Origin: Burkholderia sp. 9120
GTDB lineage: Bacteria > Pseudomonadota > Gammaproteobacteria > Burkholderiales > Burkholderiaceae
NCBI RefSeq assembly: GCF_000745015.1
Contig: NZ_JQNA01000002.1
Location: 434,001 to 498,000 of the forward strand
Reading direction: 5' to 3'
DNA: 64,000 nt
Shown: positions 35,816-45,308 of the stretch, piece after piece
How positions within the stretch are numbered: position 1 is the first letter of the stretch
Layout: each line of letters opens with the position of its first letter
Made by a program: the position numbers and the translations under genes
The notes under the pieces: generated by a model
Databases searched by the model: none
Told to the model about the DNA's origin: nothing
Seen by the model: only the letters and a program-made list of their open reading frames with translations

Positions 35816-37234
35816 TCAGTCCCGCTCGAACAACGCAATCGACTCCACATGCGACGTATGCGGGAACATGTTCACCACGCCCGCGCCCACCAACCGGTAG
35901 CCGGCATCGTGCACCAGCAGGCCGGCATCGCGCGCGAGCGTAGCGGGCGCACAGGACACATAGACGATGCGCTTCGGCAGCGGACCATTGCCGCTTTGCG
36001 CAATCTCCACGAGCGCGCGGGCGACGGCCAGCGCGCCTTCGCGCGGCGGATCGATCAGGAATTTGTCGAAGTGACCGAGCGCGCGGAAGTCGTCGGCGGT
36101 GACTTCGAACAGGTTGCGGCACGCAAACGACGTATGTCCCGCCACACCGTTCAGCCCGGCATTCTCGAGCGCGCGCGAGGTCAGCGCCTCACTGCCTTCG
36201 ATCCCCACCACTTCCCGCGTGATCCGCGCGAGCGGCAGCGTGAAATTGCCGATCCCGCAGAACAGATCCAGCACCCGGTCGGACCGCGCCGGCGCCAGCA
36301 GCCTCAACGCGCGGCTGATCAGCACGCGGTTGATCGCGTGATTCACCTGGGTGAAATCGGTCGGCTTGAACGGCATACGGATGCCGTATTCCGGCAGCGT
36401 GTAGTCGAGCTGCTGGTCGAGCGGATAGAACGGCGCGGCCGTTTCCGGGCCGCCCGGCTGCAGCCACCACTGCACCTTGTGCTGGTCGGCGAAATCGCGC
36501 AGCACCTGTTCATCGGCCTCCGTAATCGGCGCCAGGATGCGCAGCACCATGGCGGTGATCGACGAACCCACCGCCAGCTCGATCTGCGGCAGACGCTCGT
36601 AGATCGACAGCTTGCGGATCATGAAGCGCAGCGGCATCAGCATCGCCGATATATGCTGCGGCAGCACCTCGCAGGTCTTCATGTCGGCGATATCGCTGCT
36701 CTTCTTCTCGTGGAAGCCGATCCGCATGCCGCCCTTTTCGGGCAGAAAACGCACCGCCAGACGGGCGCGATAGCGATAACCCCAAGCCGGGCCGTGAATC
36801 GGCCGGAATACGGTTTCCGGGCGCAGCTTCGCCAGATGCTTCAGATTGTCCTCGAGCACGCGCTGCTTGACGGCGACCTGCGCGCGGATGTCGAGATGCT
36901 GCATCGAACAGCCGCCGCAACTATCGAAGTAGCTGCATTTCGGCTGGGTGCGGATCACGCTTTCACGCAATACCTGCACGACCTCGGCCTGTTCGAATTT
37001 CGCCTTGCTGCGATGCGTCGAATAGCTGACGCGCTCGCCGGGCAACGCGCCTTCGACAAAAATCACCTTGCCGGGCGTGCCGTCTTCGGTCTCGACGCGG
37101 CCGACGCCGCGCGCTTCCATATCGAGCGAAACGATTTCAATGACCGGCTCGTTGCCGGTGACGACGAGTGCGGGCGCCGGCCGGGACGACTTCTGTCGCT
37201 TCGGCGAGCGACGATGGGGGGCAGTTCGGGACAC
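35816..37234 (-). CDS. rlmD: 23S rRNA (uracil-1939-C5)-methyltransferase RlmD
   Basis: 472 residues. A TRAM domain (about 25-95) is followed by the iron-sulfur cluster motif with Cys100, Cys106 and Cys109 (KCSYFDSCGGC), a central RNA-binding region, and the SAM-dependent domain with VLDLFCGIGNFTLPLA, FDKFLIDPPREG and the nucleophile Cys428 in YVSCAPATLARD. The start appears to be GTG at 37234 with GGAAG seven bases upstream. It is transcribed alone, about 115 bases after the exonuclease gene, and converges on bamD. Confidence 0.92.
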   Translation of the reverse strand: MSRTAPHRRSPKRQKSSRPAPALVVTGNEPVIEIVSLDMEARGVGRVETEDGTPGKVIFVEGALPGERVSYSTHRSKAKFEQAEVVQVLRESVIRTQPKCSYFDSCGGCSMQHLDIRAQVAVKQRVLEDNLKHLAKLRPETVFRPIHGPAWGYRYRARLAVRFLPEKGGMRIGFHEKKSSDIADMKTCEVLPQHISAMLMPLRFMIRKLSIYERLPQIELAVGSSITAMVLRILAPITEADEQVLRDFADQHKVQWWLQPGGPETAAPFYPLDQQLDYTLPEYGIRMPFKPTDFTQVNHAINRVLISRALRLLAPARSDRVLDLFCGIGNFTLPLARITREVVGIEGSEALTSRALENAGLNGVAGHTSFACRNLFEVTADDFRALGHFDKFLIDPPREGALAVARALVEIAQSGNGPLPKRIVYVSCAPATLARDAGLLVHDAGYRLVGAGVVNMFPHTSHVESIALFERD

Positions 37235-37349
37235 CTGCGACTTCCTGACAAACTTGGGGGAAGGCGAGATTGTAGACGAAGCGCCCGCCTTGCCCGCGAT
37301 TCGGCAAACGAAGCGGCAACGGCGAGCGGGCTAGCGGGCTATCGGCCTG

Positions 37350-38126
37350 CTACTGATCGAACGCCGCCAGATACTCGGCCCATTGCGGCGCCGCCTCCTG
37401 CGCGAGCGCATTTTTCACCAGATTGATTTCGTCGGCATATTCTTCGGCGGAAAACGCGCCGCGAATCAGCTGGAACCGGCAATACAACAGGTAAGTATTC
37501 ACGACATCGGTTTCGCAGTAATTGCGGATTTCTTCGATCCGCCCTTCCTGGTACGCGTGCCACACCTGGCTGCCGTCCATGCCCATCTTGCCGGGGAAGC
37601 CGCACATCTTGGCGAGCGCGTCGAGCGGCGCGTTGGCGCGCGCCTGGTACATGGCGAGCACGTCCATCAGATCCGTGTGACGCGCGTGGTAGCGGCTGAT
37701 GTAGTTGTTCCACTTGAACTCGCGGTCGTCCTCGCCGAGGTCCCAGAAGCGGGGAGCGGGGATGCCGTTGACCAACGCCCGGTAGTTCAGCACCGGCAGA
37801 TCGAAGCCGCCGCCGTTCCACGACACGAGCTGCGGCGTGTACTTCTCGATGACGCGATAGAACGATTGCACCAGCGCGGCTTCACCGTCTTGCAGCGTGC
37901 CGAGCGAGCGCACGCGGAAGCCGTTGTTGTCGCGGAATACGCAGGAAATCGCCGCGACCCGTTGCAGGTGATGCGGCAGGAAATCGCCGCCGGTCTTTTC
38001 GCGGCGCGCGGCGAACGCGTGCTCGGCGACTTCGGCGTCGCTCAGTGTGGCGGGCAAATTGTCGAGGCGGCGAATGCCGGCGACATCGGGAATCGTCTCG
38101 ATGTCGAATACAAGAATCGGTGTCAT
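37350..38126 (-). CDS. 3'-5' exonuclease, DEDDy type
   Basis: 258 residues starting at ATG 38126 (MTPILVFDIETIPD). It has the exonuclease motifs: DIETIPD (motif I), SWNGGGFDLPVLNYR (motif II) and the C-terminal YCETDVVNTYLLY (motif III). It corresponds to predicted PolB-like 3'-5' exonucleases, stand-alone DEDD nucleases common in betaproteobacteria. The substrate is not established. It begins 4 bases after the rpoS stop, so it is the last gene of the surE-pcm-nlpD-rpoS transcript and may be expressed with RpoS. Confidence 0.82.
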   Translation of the reverse strand: MTPILVFDIETIPDVAGIRRLDNLPATLSDAEVAEHAFAARREKTGGDFLPHHLQRVAAISCVFRDNNGFRVRSLGTLQDGEAALVQSFYRVIEKYTPQLVSWNGGGFDLPVLNYRALVNGIPAPRFWDLGEDDREFKWNNYISRYHARHTDLMDVLAMYQARANAPLDALAKMCGFPGKMGMDGSQVWHAYQEGRIEEIRNYCETDVVNTYLLYCRFQLIRGAFSAEEYADEINLVKNALAQEAAPQWAEYLAAFDQ

Positions 38127-38130
38127 CAGT

Positions 38131-39213
38131 CTAGAGAACGGCGTCCTTGCGAACGCCATTGGAGGCGAAGAAGCGCTTCAAACGCACCAGCGCTTCCTGT
38201 TGGATCTGGCGCACACGCTCGCGCGTGAGGCCCATTTCGTCGGCCAGCTCTTCGAGCGTGGCGGGTTCGATGTGGTTGAGCCCAAAGCGGCGCTCGATCA
38301 CATGACGATGTTTGTCCGACAGGCGCGCGAGCCACGCCCGCGTGAGCGTTTCCAGTTCGCGATGCTGGACTTCGGCGTCCGGCGACTGGCTCTGGTCGTC
38401 GGACAGCAAGTCGAGCAGGCTGCTGGCCGGATCGAGGTCGAGCGGCGCGTCCAGCGACGCGGTGTGTTCGTTCAGCGCGAGGATGTCGGTGACTTCGTCG
38501 GTGGTCTTGCCGGTCAGATAGGCAATGTCGTCGATGCTGGCGTCACGGCGCTCGGCCGCCTCACCCGAGTTCATCGAATTCTTTTCCAGATGGCGCTTGG
38601 CGCGCAGCACCTGATTGAGCTCGCGAATCACGTGAACAGGCAAACGCACGGTGCGCGCCTGGTTCATGATCGCGCGCTCGATGCTCTGGCGGATCCACCA
38701 GGTGGCGTAAGTCGAAAAGCGGAAGCCGCGCGTCGGATCGAATTTTTCGATCGCGTGCATCAGGCCGAGATTGCCCTCTTCGATCAGATCAAGCAGCGGC
38801 ACGCCGCGGTTCAGATAACCCTTGGCAATGCTGACCACGAGCCGCAAATTACGCTCGATCATGACCTGCCGCGCGTCGAACTCGCCGGCCTTCGCAAGAC
38901 GCGAGTATTTCTGCTCTTCCTCGACGGTGAGCAGCGGCTTGACGCTAATGCGGTTCAGGTAGTGCTGAATGGTGTCGGCCGTCAGCTCGGCTTGCAACAG
39001 CGCGCGGAAATCGTCGGCGTCGGGCGCGGCTTCGGGCGTGCTTTCGCGGGCGTCGCCGCCCTCTTCCGCGCCGCTCTGACGCTCGTCGAGATCGCGCTCT
39101 TCGGCGATCTCTTCTTCCACCTCCGAAGCGCCGCTTTCGTCCACCGAAGCGGATACAGCTTGGCTGGTCTTTCCAGACTCGGCTTGCGGCGGGCGGCGCT
39201 TCGTTTTCGGCAT
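38131..39213 (-). CDS. rpoS: RNA polymerase sigma factor RpoS
   Basis: 360 residues. After an acidic, disordered N-terminus (about 1-70) come region 1.2 (TADTIQHYLNRISVKPLLT), region 2 (NLRLVVSIAKGYLNRGVPLL, EKFDPTRGFRFSTYATWWIR), region 3 and region 4 with the helix-turn-helix LADEMGLTRERVRQIQ. It is the general stress and stationary-phase sigma factor. Its position behind nlpD is the classic one; in E. coli the main rpoS promoter lies inside nlpD. I cannot identify the equivalent promoter here. Confidence 0.94.
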   Translation of the reverse strand: MPKTKRRPPQAESGKTSQAVSASVDESGASEVEEEIAEERDLDERQSGAEEGGDARESTPEAAPDADDFRALLQAELTADTIQHYLNRISVKPLLTVEEEQKYSRLAKAGEFDARQVMIERNLRLVVSIAKGYLNRGVPLLDLIEEGNLGLMHAIEKFDPTRGFRFSTYATWWIRQSIERAIMNQARTVRLPVHVIRELNQVLRAKRHLEKNSMNSGEAAERRDASIDDIAYLTGKTTDEVTDILALNEHTASLDAPLDLDPASSLLDLLSDDQSQSPDAEVQHRELETLTRAWLARLSDKHRHVIERRFGLNHIEPATLEELADEMGLTRERVRQIQQEALVRLKRFFASNGVRKDAVL

Positions 39214-39224
39214 GGTCGTTTCGC

Positions 39225-40154
39225 TTATTGCGGCGGCAAATACTTCAGTGGGTCGACAGGTTTACCCTGCCGGCGAACTTCGAAATGCAACATCACGCGG
39301 TCGGAATCGCTATTGCCCATCTCAGCGATTTTCTGCCCCTTCGTTACCGCGTCTCCCTCTTTTACCATCAAAGCGCGGTTGTGTGCATACGCCGTGAGAT
39401 AAGTTGCATCATGCTTGATGATAATGAGATTGCCGTAACCACGCAGCCCATTTCCGGCATAAACCACCCGGCCATCCGCCGAGGCTTTCACCGGGTCGCC
39501 CGCCGCGCCGCCGATATTGACGCCCTTGTTGGTCGAATCGTTGAAGGTGCCGAGGAGCGGCCCGCGCACCGGCCAGGCGAAGCTCACGTTGCCGGCCGCG
39601 GCGCCCGAATCGCTGGCGGCGCCCGGCGCCGGCGGCGTGAGCGAGGCGTTGTTCGCGCCCGAGCCGTAGATCGGCGGTGCGGCAACACCTGCTGCCGCAC
39701 CCACGGCCGGCGGCGTGCTGCCGAGTGGCGCGCTTTGCACGGCGCCGCCATTGCCGATCGGCGCGGTCGACACACCCGGCGTCAGCGCCGCGGTGTTCGC
39801 ACCCGGCGGCACCACGCGCAGCAACTGATCCACTTCGATCTGATTCGGGTTGGTCAGATTGTTCCACGTCGAGATGTCGCGGTAGTTCTGGCCGTTTTCC
39901 AGCGCGATCCGATACAGCGTGTCGCCTGGCTTCACGCGATAGTAGCCGGGCGGCGGCGGGCCGAGCGGCACCGGCGGCTGCGCAGCCTGCGTGCCGAGCG
40001 CGCCGCTGCCGGAGCGGTCGATCACGGGCGCCTGGTCGAGCCTCGTCGCGCATGCCGTCATCAGCAGGGACAAGGCGAGCACGCACACGCTACGCTGGGT
40101 TACGGTCATCGGGACATTCAGGCTGGTTCTTTGCATGGCGCGCAACATACTCAT
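39225..40154 (-). CDS. nlpD: Murein hydrolase activator NlpD lipoprotein
   Basis: 309 residues with a lipobox in LSLLMTAC and lipidated Cys34, a LysM domain (YYRVKPGDTLYRIALENGQN), a Pro/Ala/Gly linker, and a LytM/M23 domain (about 205-305). The metal-binding residues of active M23 peptidases are lost: the first motif reads KGVNIGG instead of HxGxD, and the last reads VMLHFEV with only one histidine. That matches NlpD/EnvC proteins that activate amidases rather than cut peptidoglycan themselves. Alternative starts lie at 40136 and 40109. Confidence 0.92.
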   Translation of the reverse strand: MSMLRAMQRTSLNVPMTVTQRSVCVLALSLLMTACATRLDQAPVIDRSGSGALGTQAAQPPVPLGPPPPGYYRVKPGDTLYRIALENGQNYRDISTWNNLTNPNQIEVDQLLRVVPPGANTAALTPGVSTAPIGNGGAVQSAPLGSTPPAVGAAAGVAAPPIYGSGANNASLTPPAPGAASDSGAAAGNVSFAWPVRGPLLGTFNDSTNKGVNIGGAAGDPVKASADGRVVYAGNGLRGYGNLIIIKHDATYLTAYAHNRALMVKEGDAVTKGQKIAEMGNSDSDRVMLHFEVRRQGKPVDPLKYLPPQ

Positions 40155-40159
40155 CGGTG

Positions 40160-41251
40160 TTAAATCACTCCGGATTTTAAGGGTACAAAGAAAACGCGAT
40201 CAAGCCGTGACTCGCGCCATTGCGCGGGTCCGGTCCGCTCGACCAGAGTCAGCACCTGATTCTGGCCTTCCTGCGAGCCGACCGGCGCAACCAGACGGCC
40301 GCCGATCGCGAGTTGTTCAAGTAATGCAGGCGGTACGTCGAGCCCCGCCGCGGCGATCAGGATCGCGTCGAACGGCGCCGCCGCCGGCAAGCCTAGCCGC
40401 CCGTCGCCGTAATGCAGGCGAATGTTCGGAATGCGCAGCGGACGCAAGTTTGTCTTGGCGCGTTCGGACAGCGGCTTGATGCGTTCGATCGAGTAAACCT
40501 CGCGCGCCACCTGGCTCAGCACCGCCGCCTGGTAACCGCAACCCGTGCCGATCTCGAGCACCGTGTTCAACGCGCGGCCGGCCGCGGCCAGTTCGATCAT
40601 TCGCGCGACGACCGACGGCTTCGAGATCGTCTGGTGATGACCGATCGGCAACGCGGCATCTTCGTAAGCCTGGGCCGCGAGGCCCGGGTCGACGAACATG
40701 TGACGCGGCACCACCGACATCGCGTTCAACACGCGCTGATCGGTCACGCCGTTCGCACGCAGGCGTTCGACCATCCGTTCGCGAACCCGTTCCGAAGTCA
40801 GTGCCAGGGCGCCGTTCAATGCGACGTTCGGCGCGGCGGTGCGCTCGCTCGCGCGGGGTTTCGCCGATGGCGCCGGATGCGAAGCCGCGCGCGTGCTCAA
40901 GCCCGGCATGGCGGGTTTGAGCGGCGCTTTGGCTGACGCCGCGGCTTGCGGCTTAGGCGAAGTGACGAGCTGGGACGGTACTTGCGGCTTGGCCTGCACC
41001 GGAGACTGAACCTGCGCTCGTGCTTGCACCGTCGCTTGCGGCTTAGCTTGCGGGCTGACTTGCGGCTTAGCTTGCGCCTTACCGCCCGCGCTAGCCGGCG
41101 ACTTCTTCGCCGGCTGCTGCCGCGCATTCAGCGCCGCGCTCGCGGCCAACGCCGCCGCGCGTATTTCGCCCGGGCGCCCCTCGGGCCGGCGCGGTTCGCG
41201 CACCAGGTCCTCGAGGCCGAGCGGAAAACGCTTGGCGCGCTCGCTCGTCAT
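40160..41251 (-). CDS. pcm: Protein-L-isoaspartate O-methyltransferase with long N-terminal extension
   Basis: 363 residues, against about 210 in the usual enzyme. The catalytic part (about 150-363) has [38 protein letters not shown] (SAM site), [10 protein letters not shown] and [11 protein letters not shown]. The first 150 residues are Ala/Pro/Lys/Gln-rich with short KPQ repeats and should be disordered. The enzyme repairs isoaspartyl damage in proteins. The ATG at 41251 overlaps the surE stop by four bases, so translation is coupled. The frame stays open far upstream, but that part is a surE shadow. Confidence 0.9.
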   Translation of the reverse strand: MTSERAKRFPLGLEDLVREPRRPEGRPGEIRAAALAASAALNARQQPAKKSPASAGGKAQAKPQVSPQAKPQATVQARAQVQSPVQAKPQVPSQLVTSPKPQAAASAKAPLKPAMPGLSTRAASHPAPSAKPRASERTAAPNVALNGALALTSERVRERMVERLRANGVTDQRVLNAMSVVPRHMFVDPGLAAQAYEDAALPIGHHQTISKPSVVARMIELAAAGRALNTVLEIGTGCGYQAAVLSQVAREVYSIERIKPLSERAKTNLRPLRIPNIRLHYGDGRLGLPAAAPFDAILIAAAGLDVPPALLEQLAIGGRLVAPVGSQEGQNQVLTLVERTGPAQWRESRLDRVFFVPLKSGVI

Positions 41252-42006
41252 GAAGCGCTGCTGCCGGCGCGCAACCAGTCGCGCGCCGCGGGCAGCATTT
41301 GCGTATGGGTCAAGTCGAGCTGCAGCGGCGTGATCGACACGTGGCCATTGGCGACGGCGTGGAAGTCCGTGCCTTCGCTCGCATCGCGCGCGCTGCCCGC
41401 CGGGCCGATCCAGTAGATCGGTTCGCCGCGCGGATTGGTCTGGCGGATCACCGGCTGCGACGGATGCCGCTTGCCGAGACGCGTGATCTGCCAGCTTTTG
41501 AGTTGCTCGTACGGCAGATTGGGAATGTTCACGTTCAGCAACGGATGCCCAGCCAACGGCTGTTCGAGATAATGCGCGACGATCTCGGTGGCGACGCGCA
41601 CCGCGTCGTCGAGATGCACCCAGTCCTTGTCGACCAGCGAAAACGCGATGGCCGGCACGCCGAACATGATGCCTTCCGTAGCGGCGGCGACGGTGCCCGA
41701 ATACAGCGTGTCTTCGCCCATGTTCTGACCGTTGTTGATACCGGAGACTACGAGGTCGGGCGTATGGTCGAGCATGCCGGTCAGCGCGATATGCACCGAG
41801 TCGGTGGGCGTGCCGTTCACGTAGTAGAAACCGTTCGCCGAACGCAGGACCGAGAGCGGCCGCGACAGCGTCAGGGAATTCGACGCGCCGCTGCAATTCT
41901 GTTCGGGAGCCATCACGGTGACGTCTGCGATCGGCTTGAGCGCTTCGTAAAGCGCAGCAAGGCCTGGCGCCAGATAACCGTCGTCGTTGCTGAGTAGGAT
42001 TCGCAT
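41248..42006 (-). CDS. surE: 5'/3'-nucleotidase SurE
   Basis: 252 residues. The family start [16 protein letters not shown] carries the metal-binding Asp pair; [33 protein letters not shown] and FSLVDKDW are further SurE motifs. It dephosphorylates nucleoside monophosphates and short polyphosphates in stationary phase. The start codon is certain from the conserved N-terminus. There is no Shine-Dalgarno sequence in front of it; instead a TACAAT box lies six bases upstream, suggesting a leaderless mRNA. First gene of the surE-pcm-nlpD-rpoS operon. Confidence 0.94.
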   Translation of the reverse strand: MRILLSNDDGYLAPGLAALYEALKPIADVTVMAPEQNCSGASNSLTLSRPLSVLRSANGFYYVNGTPTDSVHIALTGMLDHTPDLVVSGINNGQNMGEDTLYSGTVAAATEGIMFGVPAIAFSLVDKDWVHLDDAVRVATEIVAHYLEQPLAGHPLLNVNIPNLPYEQLKSWQITRLGKRHPSQPVIRQTNPRGEPIYWIGPAGSARDASEGTDFHAVANGHVSITPLQLDLTHTQMLPAARDWLRAGSSAS

Positions 42007-42012
42007 GCGGCG

Positions 42013-42018
42013 ATTGTA
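42013..42018 (-). promoter_or_regulatory. surE -10 box, six bases before the ATG
   Basis: On the minus strand the order is TACAAT, then CGCCGC, then the surE ATG. Initiation at the usual 7-base distance would put the first RNA base at the A of the start codon. No good -35 is seen. Confidence 0.5.
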
Positions 42019-42054
42019 ACCGAGGAAAGATGGCGCGCGGACGACACGGCGGCC

Positions 42055-42087
42055 CGTGTTCGCCTCGTGTTCGCCTCGTGTTCGCCC
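42055..42087. repeat. 11-bp direct repeat, three units
   Basis: CGTGTTCGCCT at 42055 and 42066, and CGTGTTCGCCC at 42077, in the 292-base region between surE and the divergent oxidoreductase gene. Confidence 0.7.
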
Positions 42088-42298
42088 CGCCTCCGCCCCG
42101 TATGCACGACGCACATGCGAGGGTGATGACCACCGGCGCGGGTCGCATGACGGCATGCCTATCGAGCGCGTCCCGCCCCCTCGATCGTGAGCGCCGCGAG
42201 GATAAAAACGCACGGTCGTGCGGATTGTTTTACACTCGACACGCTTGCCGCACCTCGAAGAAAATCCCCAGTAAGACCCTGATCGATATGGAGACACG

Positions 42299-43273
42299 AT
42301 GCGCGCGATTCGCTGTAATCAATACGGCCCGCCGGAGAGCCTGGTCGTCGACAATCTGCCGGACCTCGAGCCGCCGCCCGGTCACGTGGTGATCGATGTC
42401 AAGGCCGCCGCCGTCAATTTCCCCGACGTGCTGATCATCGAGAACAAATACCAGTTCAAACCGCCGCTGCCGTTCACGCCCGGCTCGGAAATCGCGGGCG
42501 TGGTGCGCGCGGTCGGCGCCGACGTGAGCCAGTTCAAACCCGGTTCGCGCGTGATCGCCTTCACCGGCCAGGGCGGCTTCGCGGAGCAGGCGCTGGCGCC
42601 GGCCGCCGCGTGCGTGCCGCTGGCGGACGGCGTCGACTTCGATGTCGCCGCGGCGTTCACGCTCGCGTATGGCACCTCGCATCACGCGGTGGTCGATCGT
42701 GGCGCCTTGCAGGCCGGCGAGACGATGCTGGTGCTCGGCGCGGCCGGCGGCGTCGGCCTCGCGGCGGTCGAGATCGGCAAGGCGCTCGGCGCGCGCGTGA
42801 TCGCGGCGGCATCGAGCGACGAGAAGCTCGCCACCTGCGTGAAGCACGGCGCGGACGCGACGATCAACTACAGCACCGAAGACCTGCGCGAGCGCATCAA
42901 GGCGCTCACCGACGGCAAAGGTCCCGACGTGATCTACGACCCGGTCGGCGGCATTTACGCGGAGCCGGCGTTCCGCAGCATCGGCTGGCGCGGACGCTAT
43001 CTGGTGGTCGGCTTTGCCAATGGCGAGATTCCGAAGCTGCCGCTCAATCTGACGCTGCTCAAGGGCGCGAGTCTGGTCGGCGTTTTCTGGGGCGATTTTG
43101 CGAAGCGCGAGCCGCAGCGCAATCACGCGGCGTTCCAGCAGATGACCCAGTGGATCGGCGAAGGCAAGCTCAAGCCGTACGTGTCGGCGCGCTACGCGCT
43201 GGAAGACACCGGCCGCGCATTGCGTGATATGGCCGAGCGGCGTGTGATCGGCAAGGTGGTGATTACGCCGTAG
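42299..43273 (+). CDS. NADPH:quinone oxidoreductase family protein
   Basis: 324 residues, zinc-free medium-chain reductase. The N-terminal domain contains [20 protein letters not shown] sequence ([18 protein letters not shown]) and [12 protein letters not shown]; the nucleotide-binding motif is [18 protein letters not shown], followed by DVIYDPVGG. Such enzymes reduce quinones or enoyl compounds with NADPH. The substrate is not determinable. A GGAG site lies 5 bases before the ATG. It is divergent from surE and ends at a shared terminator. Confidence 0.85.
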   Translation: MRAIRCNQYGPPESLVVDNLPDLEPPPGHVVIDVKAAAVNFPDVLIIENKYQFKPPLPFTPGSEIAGVVRAVGADVSQFKPGSRVIAFTGQGGFAEQALAPAAACVPLADGVDFDVAAAFTLAYGTSHHAVVDRGALQAGETMLVLGAAGGVGLAAVEIGKALGARVIAAASSDEKLATCVKHGADATINYSTEDLRERIKALTDGKGPDVIYDPVGGIYAEPAFRSIGWRGRYLVVGFANGEIPKLPLNLTLLKGASLVGVFWGDFAKREPQRNHAAFQQMTQWIGEGKLKPYVSARYALEDTGRALRDMAERRVIGKVVITP

Positions 43274-43358
43274 CCTTCGGGCTGTTGCCGGACGGTGCTG
43301 CCTGAAGCGCAGCGAACCGTCGAACAGCGGCCTTACAAAACAGCCTTAAAAACCCAAA

Positions 43359-43398
43359 AAAACGGCGCGCGGTTTTCAAACCACGCGCCGTTTCTTTT
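43359..43398. terminator. Bidirectional terminator between oxidoreductase and ABC permease genes
   Basis: The GC-rich stem AACGGCGCG / CGCGCCGTT extends inwards through GGTTT / AAACC with a C/A bulge. An A-run precedes it and TTTCTTTT follows, so it can end both convergent transcripts. Confidence 0.85.
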
Positions 43399-43418
43399 GC
43401 GCCTCGCTATCGTTGCGC

Positions 43419-44243
43419 CTACAACTTTTCCGTCTCGCCCGATTTCGGTTGCCACTTCATCAAACGCCGCTCGCCGACGCCGACAATCGCATCGAGAATC
43501 AGCGCGAAGGCGGTCAACACCAGAATCCCGGCGAACACCGTGTTGATGTCGAAGGTGCCTTCGGCTTGCAGAATCAGATAGCCGACGCCGCGCGCCGAGC
43601 CCAGATACTCCCCCACCACCGAGCCGACGAACGCCAGCCCCACCGCCGTATGCAAGCTCGAAAACACCCAGCTCATCGCGCTCGGCAAATACACGAAGCG
43701 CAACAACTGCTTGCGGTTCGCGCCGAGCATGCGGGCGTTGGCGAGCACCACCGGACTGACTTCCTTCACACCCTGGTAGACGTTGAAGAACACGATAAAG
43801 AACACCAGCGTGACGCCGAGCGCGACCTTCGACCAGATGCCCAGACCGAACCAGACGCCGAAGATCGGCGCGAGAATCACGCGCGGCATCGAGTTGGCGG
43901 CTTTGATGTACGGATCGAACAGCGCGCTCGCCAGCGGCGACAGCGCGAGCCACAAACCGACGCCGAGTCCGAGCCCAGTGCCGAGCGCGAACGCAAGCAC
44001 GGTCTCGACCAGCGTGATCCACAGGTGCAGATAGATCTCGCCGCCCGTGAACCACTCCCAGATGCGCTGCAGCACCTTCTGCGGCTCGCCGAAGAAGAAC
44101 GCAGCCTTGTTCGGATCGTCGAAATAGAACGGCGGCAGCAGCGTCGGACTGGTCAGCACGTACCAGAGCACGAAACACAGCACCAGCAGCAGCCATTGCC
44201 AGATCACCAGATTCGCCCGGTTCGGGCGCAACGTCTTCCACAT
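43419..44243 (-). CDS. ABC transporter permease (SsuC/TauC-like)
   Basis: 274 residues with about six membrane helices and the binding-protein-dependent inner-membrane signature (LGANRKQLLRFVYLPSAM, EAA loop). It resembles permeases of the nitrate/sulfonate/taurine type. It forms the uptake system together with the ATPase gene 90 bases upstream and the periplasmic binding protein before that. A CoA-transferase gene heads the operon, which hints at an organic acid substrate. It is the last gene, ended by a terminator. Confidence 0.87.
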   Translation of the reverse strand: MWKTLRPNRANLVIWQWLLLVLCFVLWYVLTSPTLLPPFYFDDPNKAAFFFGEPQKVLQRIWEWFTGGEIYLHLWITLVETVLAFALGTGLGLGVGLWLALSPLASALFDPYIKAANSMPRVILAPIFGVWFGLGIWSKVALGVTLVFFIVFFNVYQGVKEVSPVVLANARMLGANRKQLLRFVYLPSAMSWVFSSLHTAVGLAFVGSVVGEYLGSARGVGYLILQAEGTFDINTVFAGILVLTAFALILDAIVGVGERRLMKWQPKSGETEKL

Positions 44244-44333
44244 GACTCGGTTTGCCTTCGACGATGGATTAGCCTACGTTCAGACGCTCATGCCGCGCTT
44301 TCTTACCCCGGCGCGATACCGGCACAGTCGCGT

Positions 44334-45146
44334 CTAAACGGCCGTCAGTTGCTGCTGATAGCCCTTCAGCACCTCATCGCGCAGCACGCTCCAGATCTGC
44401 GCGTGCAATTCGACGAAACGCGGATGCGCACGGATTTCGGCGACGTCGCGCGGACGCGGCAGATCGATCGTGAATTCGCCGATCGGATGCGTGCCCGGTC
44501 CCGCCGACAGCACCACCACGCGATCTGACATCGCGATGGCTTCGTCGAGATCGTGCGTGATGAACAGCACCGCTTTGCGTTTTGCCGCCCACAGGTCGAG
44601 CAACTCGTTTTCCATCAACTGACGCGTCTGGATATCGAGCGCGGAAAACGGCTCGTCCATCAGGATGATGTCGGGATCGAGAATCAGCGTCTGCGCCATC
44701 GCGACGCGCTTGCGCATGCCGCCCGACAACTGATGCGGATAGCGGTCGCCGAAACCGCCGAGGCCGACGCGCTTCAGCCATTCGTCGGCTTTGGCACGGG
44801 CTTCGACCGGCGGCACGCCGTGAAACGCGAGGCCGGCCATCACGTTATCGATAGCCGGGCGCCATGGCATGAGCGCGTCCGCCTGGAACATGTAGCCGGC
44901 ACGGCGGTTGATGCCCTTGAGCGGCTCGCCGAATACGCTGACCGTGCCCGACGACGGCTCAAGCAGACCGGCGCCGACATTCAGCAAGGTGGACTTGCCG
45001 CAACCGGTCGGCCCGACCACCGAGACGAACTCGCCCGGCGCGATGCGTAACGTGGTGTCCTTCACGGCCGTGTAGCGCTGCGCGCGGTTGTCGCGCGCAG
45101 CGAACGTGCAGGTGATGTTGTCGAGCGCCAGGGCGGCAACGGTCAT
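44334..45146 (-). CDS. ABC transporter ATP-binding protein (SsuB/TauB-like)
   Basis: 270 residues: Walker A GPTGCGKST, Q-loop region MFQADALMPW, signature LSGGMRKR, Walker B ILDPDIILMDEPFSALD and the switch His in FITHDLDEA. This matches the nitrate/sulfonate/taurine ATPase group. It energises the permease encoded next. It lies about 160 bases after the binding-protein gene. The start MTVAALALDNITCTF is preceded by a weak GAGC site. Confidence 0.9.
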   Translation of the reverse strand: MTVAALALDNITCTFAARDNRAQRYTAVKDTTLRIAPGEFVSVVGPTGCGKSTLLNVGAGLLEPSSGTVSVFGEPLKGINRRAGYMFQADALMPWRPAIDNVMAGLAFHGVPPVEARAKADEWLKRVGLGGFGDRYPHQLSGGMRKRVAMAQTLILDPDIILMDEPFSALDIQTRQLMENELLDLWAAKRKAVLFITHDLDEAIAMSDRVVVLSAGPGTHPIGEFTIDLPRPRDVAEIRAHPRFVELHAQIWSVLRDEVLKGYQQQLTAV

Positions 45147-45308
45147 CGTTCAGCTCGCTTGTTCGGAGGTCGGTTGAGGCTTTAGAAGTCGTCGTGGCAC
45201 GTGGCGTCGTAATGGCATGACGGCGCGACATCGCGACGGCGCGGCCGCTTGCGAAACGCGCAACAGCGGCGCACGTCGTCGCCGTCGACCTTGTACGCGT
45301 CGCGGCGC

